DNA from: JBQSUQ01 sp052384575
GTDB taxonomy: Bacteria > Pseudomonadota > Gammaproteobacteria > Enterobacterales > Pasteurellaceae
Reading direction: 5' to 3' (one strand)
Assembly: GCA_052384575.1 (NCBI GenBank)
Contig: JBQSUQ010000019.1
DNA length: 64,000 nucleotides
The translations under genes were made by a program, and so were the position numbers. Under the pieces are notes generated by a model. That model saw nothing but the letters and a program-made list of their open reading frames with translations, was not told the DNA's origin and made no database searches. Shown here piece after piece: positions 42,924 through 51,769 of this stretch; position 1 is the first letter of the stretch; each line of letters starts with the position of its first letter.

Positions 42924-43349
42924 TTATTTACCTTGAGTTTGACGAATGTTGTCAAATTTGTTTTGAATAATTGGATCTACATCTGTTTGTTGCACATGGC
43001 ATTGCAAGCAGAAATAACGACGTGGTGAGGTTCCTTCTGTGCGTTTACCATCACGATCCATGAAATGCGATTCAGGTACACGAGGTGCGCCTGTTGTTGG
43101 TGCAAAATCAGGGGAATGACAACCTAAGCATTGGTTAACATTTTTGGTTACTTGCAAGCCACGAATGCTATGTGGAACCAATGGCGGTTGATGAGGGAAT
43201 GTGGTAGGAATGTTTCCCGCATCTTTATAGGGCGTTGTAAATGCAGGTGCAACATTTTCTGCAGCACCTTCAACCGTTTGATCAATGTTAGGCGTAGCGA
43301 TAGCAACGCTAGCCAACGCGGTGAAGATAAGGGCGAGATATTTTCTCAT
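42924..43349 (-). CDS. napB: Dihaem cytochrome NapB, nitrate reductase small subunit
   Basis: Periplasmic electron-transfer subunit of NapAB. A signal peptide (MRKYLALIFTALASVAIA) precedes a mature domain with two haem sites, CLGCH and CLQCH, and NapB-type segments PPLVPHSIRGLQVT and PRVPESHFMDRDG. 141 residues. Confidence 0.97.
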   Translation of the reverse strand: MRKYLALIFTALASVAIATPNIDQTVEGAAENVAPAFTTPYKDAGNIPTTFPHQPPLVPHSIRGLQVTKNVNQCLGCHSPDFAPTTGAPRVPESHFMDRDGKRTEGTSPRRYFCLQCHVQQTDVDPIIQNKFDNIRQTQGK

Positions 43350-43380
43350 TTTTGTTCACTCCATTAAGACGAAAATTAGT

Positions 43381-44274
43381 TTAACTCGTTTTTATTTTAA
43401 TTTGGGGTTCAAATCGACTACCGAAAGCAAAGACGTTTTCTGCGCAGACATCAATACAGCGTCCGCAAGTAATGCAATCAGGCGATAGAATAATTTGGCT
43501 ATCTTCTGCTTTACCATGTAGCGGTAAGCGTAGCACCTGTGGTTCTGGGCATACGTTGTAGCAATCCATACAGCGATCGCAACGTTCTCTGTCAATGACT
43601 TTGACTTTGATAAGACTTTTGCGACCAATCAATGCGTAGGTGGCGCCAATAGGACATAAATGTCCACACCAGCCATGTTCTACCACGAGCAAATCAAAGA
43701 AGAAGACAATGGCGACTAACCATAATGTTGCCCCTAAGCCATATAGGAATACTCGTCCTAATGCAGCAACTGGGTTAATCCATTCCCACAATAATGATCC
43801 ACTAATAGCGCTGCCGACCAGAATCATCACTAAAATGGCATAACGCAGATGGCGAGGAATTTTTGCACTTTGGCGAATGCCTAATTTGCGGCGTAACCAA
43901 GCTGCAGCATCCGTTACCATATTCATTGGACATACCCAGCTACAAAATGCTTTTGTCGCGACAATGGCATAGAATGACACAATAATTAATGCGCCAATGA
44001 GGGTACTCCATTCAGGTAAATAGCCTGTTACCAAGCTTTCTGCGGCAATTAATGGATCAGTAAAAGGCACGACATCAAACAATAGGCTGCCACTGTAATT
44101 GCCTTTTAAAATCCAAAAATGCCAGAAAGGTCCACTTAAAAACATCGCGATAATCCCCAATTGAGATAAGCGACGTAAAATCAAAAAGCGGTAAGCTCGC
44201 CACCAACCTAATTTTTGTCGAGCTTCTTGTCCGGCGTCTTTCGGTTTGTTGGGGATATATTTCATGTTAGTCAT
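43381..44274 (-). CDS. napH: Quinol dehydrogenase membrane component NapH
   Basis: Membrane iron-sulphur protein that works with NapG in electron supply to nitrate reductase. Four hydrophobic segments fill residues about 30-215, with the cytoplasmic CSWVCPMN and CGHLCPIGA motifs. Two [4Fe-4S] ferredoxin motifs follow: CDRCMDCYNVCPE and CITCGRCIDVCAEN. 297 residues. The start overlaps the napG stop by one base. Confidence 0.96.
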   Translation of the reverse strand: MTNMKYIPNKPKDAGQEARQKLGWWRAYRFLILRRLSQLGIIAMFLSGPFWHFWILKGNYSGSLLFDVVPFTDPLIAAESLVTGYLPEWSTLIGALIIVSFYAIVATKAFCSWVCPMNMVTDAAAWLRRKLGIRQSAKIPRHLRYAILVMILVGSAISGSLLWEWINPVAALGRVFLYGLGATLWLVAIVFFFDLLVVEHGWCGHLCPIGATYALIGRKSLIKVKVIDRERCDRCMDCYNVCPEPQVLRLPLHGKAEDSQIILSPDCITCGRCIDVCAENVFAFGSRFEPQIKIKTS

Positions 44275-45176
44275 TATTTAACCCCCTTCAAATTCAGATC
44301 TAAATCTGGGAAATGTTCCGCTTCAGGCACAGTGGTTGAACTTGGCACATAATCCTGTGTCGCTCGATTTGGCGTGGCGACTTTGGTGTTTGGACGCACT
44401 TTCATTGGTTGATACACAGGCTCTTGCATACCCTCAGGCGTACGCACTTCCATTGTTTTGAAGCCGTTTGGATGACGTTCTTCAATTAAGGATTTTCCTG
44501 CATTTTGTTTTTCTTTCCAACCTAAGCGATAATGACGACCTAGCATACCTTTAGCTAAATCCATTGGTAGCACCTTGATTGCCGCTTCTTCCAACACGCA
44601 AGCTTGTTCACATTTACCACAACCTGTACAAGCATCGCTATGTACGGTTGGGATTAATTTAGCGTGAATTTGCGTTCTATCATTATGAATTGGCTCAAGG
44701 GTAATGGCCTTATCAATCACAGGGCAAACTCGATAGCAAACATCGCAACGTAAACCTTGCCAGTTTAGGCAAGTTTCGTGGTCTAACAAGACGGCTAATC
44801 CCATGCGTGCATCATTAATGTCTTTTAATTCCTCACTTAATGCGCCGCTTGGGCAAGCATTCATGCAAGGAATATCAGGACACATTTCACAGGGCTTATC
44901 ACGAGCAACATAGTAAGGTGTTCCTGCTTCCATTGGAGACAACAAGGAGGCTAAATGCAGCATATCGTAAGGACAAGCTTGTACACATTGACCACAACGG
45001 GTGCAGGCTGCGAGAAAGTCTTTTTCCGCTAAAGCACCCGGTGGGCGTAGTGCAACGCCTTCTTTTGCATTGGCTTGATGTTGTTGCAACCCTAGAATAA
45101 TGCCCACACCGCACACACCAGCAGCGGTACGGGTGGCATTTTTCAAGAATTGACGACGATTTGGATCCAATTTCAT
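44274..45176 (-). CDS. napG: Ferredoxin-type protein NapG
   Basis: Periplasmic iron-sulphur protein exported by the Tat system. The start at 45176 (MKLDPNRRQFLKNATRTAAG) puts the twin-arginine motif RRQFLK at the N-terminus; an upstream start would bury it. Four cysteine clusters are visible: CTRCGQCVQACPYD, CEMCPDIPCMNACP, CDVCYRVCPV and CTGCGKCEQACV. About 300 residues. It follows napA after a 99-bp gap containing a hairpin. Confidence 0.95.
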   Translation of the reverse strand: MKLDPNRRQFLKNATRTAAGVCGVGIILGLQQHQANAKEGVALRPPGALAEKDFLAACTRCGQCVQACPYDMLHLASLLSPMEAGTPYYVARDKPCEMCPDIPCMNACPSGALSEELKDINDARMGLAVLLDHETCLNWQGLRCDVCYRVCPVIDKAITLEPIHNDRTQIHAKLIPTVHSDACTGCGKCEQACVLEEAAIKVLPMDLAKGMLGRHYRLGWKEKQNAGKSLIEERHPNGFKTMEVRTPEGMQEPVYQPMKVRPNTKVATPNRATQDYVPSSTTVPEAEHFPDLDLNLKGVK

Positions 45177-45242
45177 AGTTTCTCCGTAAGATTTTTCCCT
45201 ACAAGTGCGGTTAAATTTCATCAAGTTTTAACCGATTGTTAG

Positions 45243-45261
45243 GGTGCGTGTTATACGCACC
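45243..45261 (-). other. Hairpin between napA and napG
   Basis: GGTGCGT and ACGCACC pair across a 5-base loop. No T run follows on the minus strand, so mRNA processing or stability is more likely than termination. Confidence 0.4.
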
Positions 45262-45275
45262 TTACGTTGTGGTCA

Positions 45276-47759
45276 TTAGGCTTTTTCTACTTTAACCGCA
45301 CATTTTTTGAAGTCGGTTTCCCCTGAGATTGGGTCTGTTGCGTCAAGAGTTAATTTATTCGCTAACTGACCGGCATCAAAGAAGGTAGTGTAAACTAAGC
45401 CTGTTGGGACTTTGTTACGTCCGCGTGTATCCAAATGCGAAATCATTTCTCCGCGACGGGTAATTAATTTCACTTTATCGCCATGGCGTAAGCCGCGTTT
45501 TTTCGCATCATCAGGGTGCATCCACACTAAGTTATTTGGGAAAGCGCGGTGTAATTCAGGTACGCGGCGTGTCATGGTGCCCGTATGCCAATGTTCTAGT
45601 ACACGTCCTGTACATAACCATAAATCATATTCTTCATCAGGACTTTCTGCTGGTGGCTCATAAGGGATACCAAGAATAATGGCTTTTTTATCTGGATAGC
45701 CATAGAAAGACACCTCTTCGCCTGCTTTGACGTAAGGGTCATAGCCTTCACGATAGCGCCATAAGGTTTCTTTACCATCCACCACAGGCCAACGTAAACC
45801 ACGCACTTGATGATAGGTTTCAAAATCCGCTAAGTCATGGCCATGGCCACGCCCAAATTGCGCATATTCTTCAAACAAGCCTTTTTGTAAGTAGTAGCCG
45901 AAGTGATCTGCTTCATCATTTAGATAGCCTGGAATATTGGTTGGTACCTTAAATTTATCCACTTCACCATTGGTATAAAGTACGTCGTAAAGGGTTTTTC
46001 CACGATATTCAGGCATTTGTGCTAATAGTTCTTCGCTCCATACTTCCTCTGTTTTGAAATATTTCGCAAATTCAACGATTTGCCATAAGTCAGAACGAGA
46101 TTCAGCAGGGCCTTTCACTTGTTGATACCAGAATTGTGTGCGGCGTTCTGCATTACCATAAGCCCCTTCTTTTTCCACCCACATACAAGTTGGTAAAATT
46201 AAGTCAGCTGCCACCGCACTTACAGATGGATAAGGATCAGAAACCACGATAAAGTTCTCTGGATTACGCCAACCCGGGAAAATTTCATCATTGATGTTCG
46301 GGCCACCTTGCATGTTGTTGGTACAAAGTTGCCACAAGAAGTTAAGTTTTCCGTCTTTTAATGCACGACTTTGCATAACCGCAGGATAGCCTGGTTTAGT
46401 GCTAATGGTACCTTTTGGCAATTTCCATGCTTTTTCTACAATTTCAACATGTTTTGGATTGGTAACCACCATGTCTGCAGGTAAACGGTGGACGAAAGTG
46501 CCTACTTCACGCGCAGTACCACAAGCAGAAGGTTGACCTGTTAATGAGAATGGTCCACAACCAGGTTTAGAAATTTTACCTGTTAATAAATGTACGTTGT
46601 AAATCATATGGTTAACCCACACACCTCGTGTATGTTGGTTAAAGCCCATGGTCCAGAAAGACACCATGCTTTGTTCTGGATCAGCGTACATTTTGGCGAG
46701 AGTTTCTAATTGATCTTTTGGTATACCTGAGATTTCATGTGCTTTTTCTAAGGTGTAAGGTTCAACGATTTTTTTGAATTCTTCAAAAGAAGAATCATGC
46801 ATTTTACCCGCAGTTTTAGCGTTTTTCGCTGCTTTTTGTAGCGGATGTTCAGGGCGTAAGCCATAACCAATATCGGTTTCACCACGTTTGAATTTGGTGT
46901 GTTTATTCACAAAATCCCAATTTACTTTATCATTTTGGATAATGTAGTTGGCAATATAGTTAAGAATAGCTAAATCTGAATGAGGTTTGAAAATAATTGG
47001 GGTATCTGCCAATTCAAAGGAGCGGTGTTCAAAGGTTGACATCACGACCACACGTACTTTGTCATCAGATAAACGGCGATCAGAAATACGGCTCCATAAG
47101 ATTGGGTGCATTTCTGCCATATTTGAGCCCCAAAGGACAAAAGCATTGGTTTTCTCAATGTCGTTATAACAACCCATTGGCTCATCCATACCAAAGGTAC
47201 GCATGAAAGCAACAGCGGCAGATGCCATGCAGTGACGTGCGTTTGGATCAATGGTGTTAGAACGCAAGCCACCTTTCCATAATTTGACTTTGGCATAGCC
47301 TTCGAAAATAGTCGTTTGACCAGAGGAGAACATGCCAATAGCATTAGGTTCGCCTTTTTTCAGAATGTTTTTGACTTTTTCCGCCATGATAGTGAAGGCT
47401 TGGTCCCAAGATACTGGTGTGAAATCCCCCTCTTTATGGAATTTACCGTCTTTCATGCGCAATAATGGGGTTTGCACGCGGTCGGCACCATACATAATTT
47501 TAGAGAGGAAGTAGCCTTTGATGCAGTTTAAACCGCGGTTTACATCTGCATCTGGGTCTCCTTGTGTTGCTACCACTTTACCGTCTTTTGTTCCTACCAG
47601 TACGCTACAACCTGTACCACAGAAGCGGCAAGGGGCTTTGTCCCATTTAATGCCACTATCATCCGCCATCACATTTTTCACAGGAATTGTCATTCCCGCT
47701 GCGGTTGCTGCCGCGATAGCAGCGTTAGCTTTCATAAAATCTCTACGATTGAGTTCCAT
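45276..47759 (-). CDS. napA: Periplasmic nitrate reductase catalytic subunit
   Basis: Reduces nitrate to nitrite using bis-MGD molybdenum and one [4Fe-4S] cluster. The start at 47759 gives 827 residues and a Tat signal NRRDFMKANAAIAAATAAGM. The cluster motif CRFCGTGCSV...GLNCIKGYF is present. The molybdenum ligand is cysteine, in NARHCMASAAVAFMR, with no selenocysteine codon. MGD-binding segments such as TGQPSACGTAREVG and the C-terminal TGRVLEHWHTGTMTRR are typical. Confidence 0.98.
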   Translation of the reverse strand: MELNRRDFMKANAAIAAATAAGMTIPVKNVMADDSGIKWDKAPCRFCGTGCSVLVGTKDGKVVATQGDPDADVNRGLNCIKGYFLSKIMYGADRVQTPLLRMKDGKFHKEGDFTPVSWDQAFTIMAEKVKNILKKGEPNAIGMFSSGQTTIFEGYAKVKLWKGGLRSNTIDPNARHCMASAAVAFMRTFGMDEPMGCYNDIEKTNAFVLWGSNMAEMHPILWSRISDRRLSDDKVRVVVMSTFEHRSFELADTPIIFKPHSDLAILNYIANYIIQNDKVNWDFVNKHTKFKRGETDIGYGLRPEHPLQKAAKNAKTAGKMHDSSFEEFKKIVEPYTLEKAHEISGIPKDQLETLAKMYADPEQSMVSFWTMGFNQHTRGVWVNHMIYNVHLLTGKISKPGCGPFSLTGQPSACGTAREVGTFVHRLPADMVVTNPKHVEIVEKAWKLPKGTISTKPGYPAVMQSRALKDGKLNFLWQLCTNNMQGGPNINDEIFPGWRNPENFIVVSDPYPSVSAVAADLILPTCMWVEKEGAYGNAERRTQFWYQQVKGPAESRSDLWQIVEFAKYFKTEEVWSEELLAQMPEYRGKTLYDVLYTNGEVDKFKVPTNIPGYLNDEADHFGYYLQKGLFEEYAQFGRGHGHDLADFETYHQVRGLRWPVVDGKETLWRYREGYDPYVKAGEEVSFYGYPDKKAIILGIPYEPPAESPDEEYDLWLCTGRVLEHWHTGTMTRRVPELHRAFPNNLVWMHPDDAKKRGLRHGDKVKLITRRGEMISHLDTRGRNKVPTGLVYTTFFDAGQLANKLTLDATDPISGETDFKKCAVKVEKA

Positions 47760-47860
47760 AATGTTTCCCACGTTTAACATAAAAAATATTGGCTTTCTTA
47801 ATCTGTATCAGAAAAGTGCGGTGTAAAAATGTCACGTTTTCTGTATCACAAGAAGGCCTC

Positions 47861-48124
47861 CTAGGGTTCATCAATATAGTTAGATATTAAGGAAACAACG
47901 ATCACACCATTAATATCTTTTACTTCATCAATTCTATCGGCTAAGGCAAGTTGTCTATCACTTTCAATGGTAACGATAATTTTGCCTTCTTCAGGTTTAA
48001 CACCATGAATTTCCGCATAAGGAATTTTTAAAATATCTTCTTGTACTTGTGCTAATTTGGCGGGTTTGGCTTGCACGATCAGGCTGCAAACATACCAATT
48101 TTCACTTTGATCTAATAACTTCAT
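47861..48124 (-). CDS. napD: NapD chaperone for NapA
   Basis: Small cytoplasmic protein that binds the Tat signal of NapA. The 87 residues have a ferredoxin-like layout, with WYVCSLIVQAKPAKL at the start and PEEGKIIVTIES centrally, as in the family. It overlaps napF by 4 bases (ATGA). A gap of 101 bp with an uptake signal separates it from napA. Confidence 0.93.
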   Translation of the reverse strand: MKLLDQSENWYVCSLIVQAKPAKLAQVQEDILKIPYAEIHGVKPEEGKIIVTIESDRQLALADRIDEVKDINGVIVVSLISNYIDEP

Positions 48125-48648
48125 TCTGTTCTCATCAGGCTAATGGCTTGCGTTGGACAAGTGCGCAAACAGGCACCGCAGCCATTACAATGTTCTAAAT
48201 TTAAGATTAATTCCACAATGCCACCCAATGCTGGTTTAAATCGAATGGCTCGACTTTCACAACAATCGCCACAAGTGCGACATTCAACTCGTTGATTTAA
48301 TAAACAATTTTCTCCAATCTGCACTTTATGTTGCCAAGGTATTTCTGATGTGGAACGAAAAATGGGTTCAGGGCAAACTTCAACGCATCGCTGACAAAAA
48401 GTACATTCGCTTTGACTGAAATCCACTTCAGGATAACCACCTGCACCAGATTTAATAATCTGTGTTTCACAGTGACTGATGCATTGATGACAGCGCGTGC
48501 ATTTATCGGTAAACATCGTTAAATCAGCCCAAGGTGGACGGATAGCAAGATGACCTTGTTGTTTTGCTTGATCGTTCTTTAAGGTATTAAGAAAATGTCC
48601 ACGAAGGAAAGCACGACGAGGCAGCGCTTGGTTAGCTAAGTTGCTCAA
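48121..48648 (-). CDS. napF: Ferredoxin-type protein NapF
   Basis: Cytoplasmic iron-sulphur protein that assists NapA maturation. 175 residues with cysteine clusters CTRCHQCISHCE, CTFCQRCVEVCPE, CRTCGDCCES and CNGCGACLRTCPT. First gene of the operon. Confidence 0.95.
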   Translation of the reverse strand: MSNLANQALPRRAFLRGHFLNTLKNDQAKQQGHLAIRPPWADLTMFTDKCTRCHQCISHCETQIIKSGAGGYPEVDFSQSECTFCQRCVEVCPEPIFRSTSEIPWQHKVQIGENCLLNQRVECRTCGDCCESRAIRFKPALGGIVELILNLEHCNGCGACLRTCPTQAISLMRTE

Positions 48649-48752
48649 TAAATGCTCTAATTGTCAATTTTATCATAGTGGCAGATTATCGATTTTTTCC
48701 CTATTTTGTTGATTACTAGAATGGGGTATTTCAGATTTTATTCGTGATTTTA

Positions 48753-48766
48753 TTGATAAAAGTCAA
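48753..48766 (-). promoter_or_regulatory. Candidate FNR site of the nap operon
   Basis: TTGAT-AAAA-GTCAA matches TTGAT-N4-ATCAA at nine of ten positions. It lies about 105 bp before napF, compatible with activation from around -41 to -60. The rest of 48649-48820 shows no gene. Confidence 0.6.
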
Positions 48767-48821
48767 AAAATATCAAAGAAAGGACTATGGGAGAGGTTTG
48801 ATGAAATCGTTAATAGAAAGA

Positions 48822-48860
48822 AAAGTGCGGTGAAAAAATTGCTTTTTTTACACCGCACTT
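48822..48860. terminator. Uptake-signal terminator after nlpD
   Basis: AAAGTGCGGTG and CACCGCACTTT pair, and inner A6/T7 tracts lengthen the stem. It ends nlpD transcription on the minus strand. Confidence 0.75.
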
Positions 48861-48866
48861 TGTTGA

Positions 48867-50144
48867 TTAACGACGTGGTAAATAACGTGATGGATCAACA
48901 GATTTGCCTTTATAGCGAATTTCAAAGTGAAGTTTTACGCTATTGGTTCCTGTATTCCCCATTTTACCGATTTGTTGTCCTGCACGAACTTCTTGTTGAT
49001 CGCTAACAGAAATACTGTCGTTGTGTGCATAAGCACTTAAGAAGTCGTCATTATGCTTGATGATGATGAGGTTACCATAACCACGCAATGCATTACCTGC
49101 GTAAACAACACGTCCTGGTGCTGCTGCATAAACCGGTTGGCCTCTTGTGCCAGAGATATCAATCCCTTTATTGCCACCATCTACACTGGAGAATCCTTGT
49201 ACCACTTTACCAGTGGTTGGCCATTGCCAGTTGATGTTTGATTGTGGCGCAACTGTACTTGCACCATAACCAGAACTTGCAGCACCAGCTACTACACCGC
49301 CAGTAGCCGCTGCAGTGCCTGCAACAACTCCTGTATTTGTTGGAGGTGTGGTGCCTGCGCTTGCTACAACGCCTGTATTTTGTGGCAATGTATTGGCAGA
49401 ACCAGCACTTGCTTTAACTGGGCCGGTTACTGTGCCATCAGAACCATATTGTGTTCCATTCGCTGCATTAGTGTAAGTGACTTCCGGTTCTTTAGTGACA
49501 GTTACTGTTTTACAATCTTGTTTCGTTTCTGTGACTGTGGCTGAACCATTTGAAGTTTTTAATGTTTGGCCAACGCTCAATTTGTAAGGTTCGCTCATAT
49601 TATTTAATGCGGCTAGCTCTTTGACATCAATACCTGCAATATAGGCGATTAGGAACATGGTATCGCCTTTTTTCACTGTGTAGCTGCTGCCTTTATAAAA
49701 ACCTTTATCTATTTTGCTGTAATCTGGCGCATTAGTTGTCGAATTACGTGGGATTTGTACTTCTTGACTTTGATTACCAGCAGGTTTAGTTACTTTCACA
49801 GGTGTACAAACGGTTTTCGTTGTTGTTATTGGCTGAGCATTTTGCTGCACTTGTTGCAAGCTCGGTGTTGTAGGCGCTACAGGTACTGTCGTTGGCGCTT
49901 GATTAGCATAAGTACCCGCTTGGTTAGCAACAGGTTGTGTGACTACTTGATCATTCATACCAACAGGCATGCTGCTTGGTTGCACTTGTGGTTCCCAAGT
50001 GGCATTAGCCGAATTATCAACAGGTTGCATAATACCTGGTGTTAAACTGCCATCTGCACTTTCAACTGGGGCTGGTGTATTTGAATTGCTACAAGCTGCT
50101 AAAATGAATGTAGCCAAGGGTAATAGTAAAAATGTCTTTTTCAT
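48867..50144 (-). CDS. nlpD: NlpD/LppB lipoprotein, murein hydrolase activator
   Basis: Outer-membrane lipoprotein that activates the amidase AmiC at the septum. The lipobox is LAAC. A LysM domain (YTVKKGDTMFLIAYIAGID, about residues 155-200) binds peptidoglycan. A C-terminal M23 domain (about 300-425) has HFEIRYKGKSVDPSRYLP. In GNKGIDIS the first zinc-binding His is replaced by Asn, as in known NlpD proteins, so it is an activator without peptidase activity. Between the domains lies a Thr/Pro/Ala-rich linker. 425 residues, a little longer than usual. Confidence 0.95.
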   Translation of the reverse strand: MKKTFLLLPLATFILAACSNSNTPAPVESADGSLTPGIMQPVDNSANATWEPQVQPSSMPVGMNDQVVTQPVANQAGTYANQAPTTVPVAPTTPSLQQVQQNAQPITTTKTVCTPVKVTKPAGNQSQEVQIPRNSTTNAPDYSKIDKGFYKGSSYTVKKGDTMFLIAYIAGIDVKELAALNNMSEPYKLSVGQTLKTSNGSATVTETKQDCKTVTVTKEPEVTYTNAANGTQYGSDGTVTGPVKASAGSANTLPQNTGVVASAGTTPPTNTGVVAGTAAATGGVVAGAASSGYGASTVAPQSNINWQWPTTGKVVQGFSSVDGGNKGIDISGTRGQPVYAAAPGRVVYAGNALRGYGNLIIIKHNDDFLSAYAHNDSISVSDQQEVRAGQQIGKMGNTGTNSVKLHFEIRYKGKSVDPSRYLPRR

Positions 50145-50170
50145 TATTTATCTCTTTTTTAAATTTAAAA

Positions 50171-50359
50171 TTATTGCATATTCGCAGGCATGCTGCTTTT
50201 TTCAATTTCAGGCATAAAGCTGCCGCCTTCTACTGCACCAGTTCCTTCCACTGCTTGCATAATGCCGTTAGGTAATGCATCAGGATCAGCAGGGGGTTCT
50301 GAACTGGAACAGGCGTTCAAGCCGCATAATATTGTTAATACACAAATCCACTTTTTCAT
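50171..50359 (-). CDS. Small lipoprotein similar to the NlpD N-terminus
   Basis: 62 residues beginning MKKWICVLTILCGLNACSSS, with lipobox LNAC. The mature part (ALPNGIMQAVEG...PEIEKSSMPANMQ) shares with the adjacent NlpD N-terminus the pattern LxxGIMQxV and SSMPxxM, as if NlpD's first 50 residues had been copied without the LysM and M23 domains. It sits 26 bp upstream of nlpD on the same strand. Its function is unknown. Confidence 0.75.
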   Translation of the reverse strand: MKKWICVLTILCGLNACSSSEPPADPDALPNGIMQAVEGTGAVEGGSFMPEIEKSSMPANMQ

Positions 50360-50382
50360 AATCCACTTTCCATTGTTGAATT

Positions 50383-50958
50383 TTATTTTAAAACTAAGTA
50401 GGCAATAACAGCGAGAATAACAACTGACCAACCAATAATTTCGATTGATTGGCGTAATTTACCCGCAAATTTTTCTCCGCCCCATGCAGCAAGTTTTGCT
50501 ACTAATAAGAAACGCATAAAACGAGAAACAAAGGCTGTTGCTAAGAATGGCAGAAATGCCATTTGCATCACACCCGCTGCGATAGTGAAAACCTTATAAG
50601 GAATAGGTGAAAATCCAGCCACGAAAACCACTAAAATTCCCCATTGTTCAAACCAACTAATCGCTTTTTCCCAACTCGCTTGATAGCCCCAACTTACAAT
50701 ATATTGTTGTACGAAATCAAAAGCGTAATAACCAATAGCGTAGCCAATCGCGCCACCTAATACGGAAGCAATTGTGGTATAAATCGCTAATTTTGTTGCT
50801 TGCTTCGGTTTTGACATCGACATGGGAATGAGCATGACGTCAGGCGGAATCGGGAAAAAAATGGCTTCGATAAAGCTGACAAAGGCTAACCAAAAATCAG
50901 CAAAACGATGTTGTGACCACTTCATCGTTTTATCGTACATTGCACCAAAAATTTTCAC
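50383..50958 (-). CDS. DedA/YqaA-family membrane protein
   Basis: 191 residues with about four to five hydrophobic segments. The family pattern is visible: FIEAIFFPIPPDVMLIPMS near the N-terminus and GILVVFVAGFSPIPYKVFTI in the middle (F/G-x-PxPxK), then SRFMRFLLVAKLAAWGGEKF. Members are thought to be lipid or proton-coupled carriers in the inner membrane. It occupies the place of pcm in the E. coli surE-pcm-nlpD cluster. Confidence 0.85.
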   Translation of the reverse strand: MKIFGAMYDKTMKWSQHRFADFWLAFVSFIEAIFFPIPPDVMLIPMSMSKPKQATKLAIYTTIASVLGGAIGYAIGYYAFDFVQQYIVSWGYQASWEKAISWFEQWGILVVFVAGFSPIPYKVFTIAAGVMQMAFLPFLATAFVSRFMRFLLVAKLAAWGGEKFAGKLRQSIEIIGWSVVILAVIAYLVLK

Positions 50959-50998
50959 TTAATTTATCCTTTTATTTGGCGGAAATTTAACTTCCGCA

Positions 50999-51739
50999 TT
51001 ATTCACTTTTTAACCAATTTTGTAAAGCTGCGATTGAATGATGGGCAGTCATATCCGCTTGAATAGGCGTGATTGCCACATAGCCCTGTTTAATCGCATC
51101 AAAATCAGTACCTTCACCATTATCTTCAGGCAAACCCGGTGGTCCAATCCAATAAATGCGATCGCCGCGAGGATCTTTTTGTTGAATGATTTCTGCGGCA
51201 GAAAAACGGCTGCCTAAACGGCACACTTTAATACCTTTAATTTGGTCGTAAGGTAAATCAGGCACGTTAATATTGATAATTTCGCGATTTTTCAGTAATT
51301 GACCATGTAAGCGCGGAATTAAATCACTGACAATTTTCGCCGCGCTTTCATAATGTTGACGTCCATCTAAAGAAACCGCAATGGCAGGTAAACCCAAATA
51401 ACGCCCTTCAAATGCGGCGGCAACGGTACCTGAATACAAGGTGTCATCACCTAAATTTGAGCCTGCGTTAATGCCAGATACAACTAAATCAATTTTACCT
51501 GTTAAAAAGCCATTTAATGCCAAATGCACACAATCAGCTGGTGTACCATTGAGGCAGTAGTCACCATTATTGAGTTGGCGTGGACGTAATGGTTCAACCA
51601 AGGTTAAAGAGTTTGATGCCGCACTACGATTGCGATCGGGCGCGACAATAATGACATCGGCAAATTTGCGTAATTCAGCAGCGAGAACTTGAATTCCCTC
51701 CGCGTGATAACCGTCGTCATTGGATAATAAAATATTCAT
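50999..51739 (-). CDS. surE: 5'/3'-nucleotidase SurE
   Basis: Metal-dependent phosphatase acting on nucleoside monophosphates. MNILLSNDDGYHAEGIQVLA carries the metal-binding Asp pair, followed by APDRNRSAASNSLTL, GTPADCVHLALNG and VSGINAGSNLGDDTLYSGTV. 246 residues, typical. Confidence 0.97.
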   Translation of the reverse strand: MNILLSNDDGYHAEGIQVLAAELRKFADVIIVAPDRNRSAASNSLTLVEPLRPRQLNNGDYCLNGTPADCVHLALNGFLTGKIDLVVSGINAGSNLGDDTLYSGTVAAAFEGRYLGLPAIAVSLDGRQHYESAAKIVSDLIPRLHGQLLKNREIININVPDLPYDQIKGIKVCRLGSRFSAAEIIQQKDPRGDRIYWIGPPGLPEDNGEGTDFDAIKQGYVAITPIQADMTAHHSIAALQNWLKSE

Positions 51740-51769
51740 ATTTTTTCAAGTTCAGTTAAAAAAGTGCGG

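Noticed and set aside
45276..47759. NapA as a selenoprotein
   Set aside because: The molybdenum ligand codon in NARHCMAS is cysteine and the frame has no internal UGA, despite the sel locus nearby.
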